Positions 5,390-5,814 of a stretch of DNA of 5,814 nucleotides are shown here, piece after piece. A program made the translations under genes and the position numbers. The stretch comes from a bacterium (lineage in GTDB: Bacteria; Patescibacteriota; Doudnabacteria; UBA920), in the NCBI GenBank assembly GCA_021789715.1, contig JAJYJE010000008.1, positions 1 through 5,814 on the forward strand, in the 5' to 3' direction. The stretch's first letter is position 1, and the number at the start of each line of letters is the position of its first letter. Below the pieces are notes generated by a model, which saw nothing but the letters and a program-made list of their open reading frames with translations, made no database searches and was not told the DNA's origin.

Positions 5390-5418
5390 TTGACGGACGA
5401 AAATTTTTAGCTTACAGT
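5390..5418 (+). promoter_or_regulatory. Sigma-70-like promoter of the microprotein pair
   Basis: TTGACG (5390-5395; 5 of 6) and TACAGT (5413-5418; 4 of 6) are spaced by 17 nt. Expected transcription start is about 5425, coinciding with an in-frame ATG at 5426, so a leaderless start 30 nt before the ribosome-binding-site-linked ATG is also possible. It points away from the ncRNA promoter. Confidence 0.6.
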
Positions 5419-5455
5419 ATTAGCTATGTCGGCTGACACTCTAGGAAAGATTTTT

Positions 5456-5581
5456 ATGCTAGTTCCGGTGATTGCCTCTATTACTGCGGCGGCGGCAATT
5501 TATCCGAACCTGGCAAAACGGCTCCACCGTCTCCAGCGCGAGCAGCGGCGGCAGCGCATCTGCCAGCAAGTTCCGCTATAA
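5456..5581 (+). CDS. 41-aa single-span membrane microprotein, unknown function
   Basis: A tiny gene with AGGAAAG at 5443-5449, 6 nt before ATG 5456. The product starts with a hydrophobic stretch (MLVPVIASITAAAAIYPNL, residues 1-19) and ends in a strongly basic amphipathic tail (KRLHRLQREQRRQRIC), giving an expected N-out/C-in single-span topology. The same frame is open from ATG 5426 (51 aa, adding MSADTLGKIF), which has no ribosome binding site but sits at the predicted transcription start. It precedes the next small gene by 23 nt under one promoter. Not recognised. Toxin-like or small regulatory membrane peptides have this build, but nothing here proves that. Confidence 0.55.
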   Translation: MLVPVIASITAAAAIYPNLAKRLHRLQREQRRQRICQQVPL

Positions 5582-5604
5582 AGACATAAACACGGAGGAC
5601 AAAA

Positions 5605-5760
5605 ATGCCAAGTCGGTATTTGGCCGGTATGGCGGCCATCATAGCTGTGGGAGTAGCTCTGTGCAGCTATTTCCATGCTCCGAAGTGGGGACTATTGCCG
5701 TTCGCGGCGATAGCGCTTTACGTTCTTTGTAAGGCTCCTCAAAAAAACTTCGGCGGATAA
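5605..5760 (+). CDS. 51-aa two-span membrane microprotein, weakly DUF2892-like
   Basis: GGAGG at 5594-5598 lies 6 nt before ATG 5605, an optimal site. The product has hydrophobic segments at residues 6-22 (LAGMAAIIAVGVALCSY) and 28-42 (WGLLPFAAIALYVLC), a short HAPK turn between them, and a polar tail QKNFGG. The order R-x-L-A-G ... P-x-W-x-LL-x-F-x-A ... C-x-A-P loosely resembles the DUF2892/YgaP-type inner-membrane domain (R-x-x-A-G ... P-x-W-x-L ... G-x-CP), but it is short and lacks the final G-x-CP motif, so this is only a suggestion. It is probably cotranscribed with the 41-aa gene. No clear terminator follows before the window ends. Confidence 0.65.
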   Translation: MPSRYLAGMAAIIAVGVALCSYFHAPKWGLLPFAAIALYVLCKAPQKNFGG

Positions 5761-5814
5761 TTTTCGCGCGGCAATACCGGCCGCACTCACGCGAACCCAT
5801 TTCGTTTAATTCGA

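Noticed and set aside
5472..5732. 86-codon open frame on the + strand
   Set aside because: It overlaps two smaller frames that both have well-placed ribosome binding sites and hydrophobic products; this frame has neither and is Ser/Arg-rich low-quality sequence.
5763..5795. Terminator after the microprotein pair (TTCGCG/CGCGAA with inner CGGC/GCCG)
   Set aside because: The stem is interrupted by an unpaired 6-nt segment on one side and is not followed by a U tract, so it cannot be called a terminator.

Overview
The window looks like chromosomal DNA from an uncultivated small-genome bacterium, most likely of the Patescibacteria/CPR group (Parcubacteria-like). This is an inference from four things: a kinase-kinase-map run of the kind found at the end of CPR ribosomal-protein operons, a threonyl-tRNA synthetase that lacks its N-terminal TGS domain, short low-complexity and palindromic repeats that enter coding sequence, and compact spacing. 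No rRNA, tRNA, CRISPR array, transposase or phage gene was found.

Left part (1-1614, + strand): the last codons of an adenylate-kinase-like gene, then a second, divergent adenylate-kinase-family gene, then type I methionine aminopeptidase (map). The second kinase and map overlap by an ATGA junction. The run ends in a clean intrinsic terminator directly after map.

Middle (1615-2936, + strand): a single-gene unit with a strong ribosome binding site and a GTG start. It encodes a secreted-then-anchored protein with a signal peptide, a LysM-like outer domain, a proline-rich stalk, one membrane span and a long cytoplasmic tail. It has its own terminator, which faces the terminator of the convergent thrS gene.

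Right-middle (2961-4862, - strand): thrS, complete for editing, catalytic and anticodon-binding domains. Two short in-frame insertions coincide with repeat-like DNA. Its 5' flank holds A-rich direct repeats and a 16-bp perfect palindrome.

Right part (4988-5760): upstream of thrS the - strand carries a probable structured non-coding RNA of about 265-270 nt. It has a promoter, several helices and a 23-bp G-U-rich terminator hairpin followed by a U tract. I could not match it to a known RNA family. It is either a free-standing small RNA or a thrS leader that attenuates. Divergent from it, a good sigma-70-like promoter drives two tiny genes with clear ribosome binding sites that encode a probable one-span and a probable two-span membrane microprotein. 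The ncRNA candidate and the microprotein pair are the least explained parts of the window.

The gene-free stretch 4863-5425 is over 300 bases. It is filled by the thrS 5' flank, the ncRNA candidate and the two divergent promoters. I see nothing definite in 5289-5389 or in 5761-5814.
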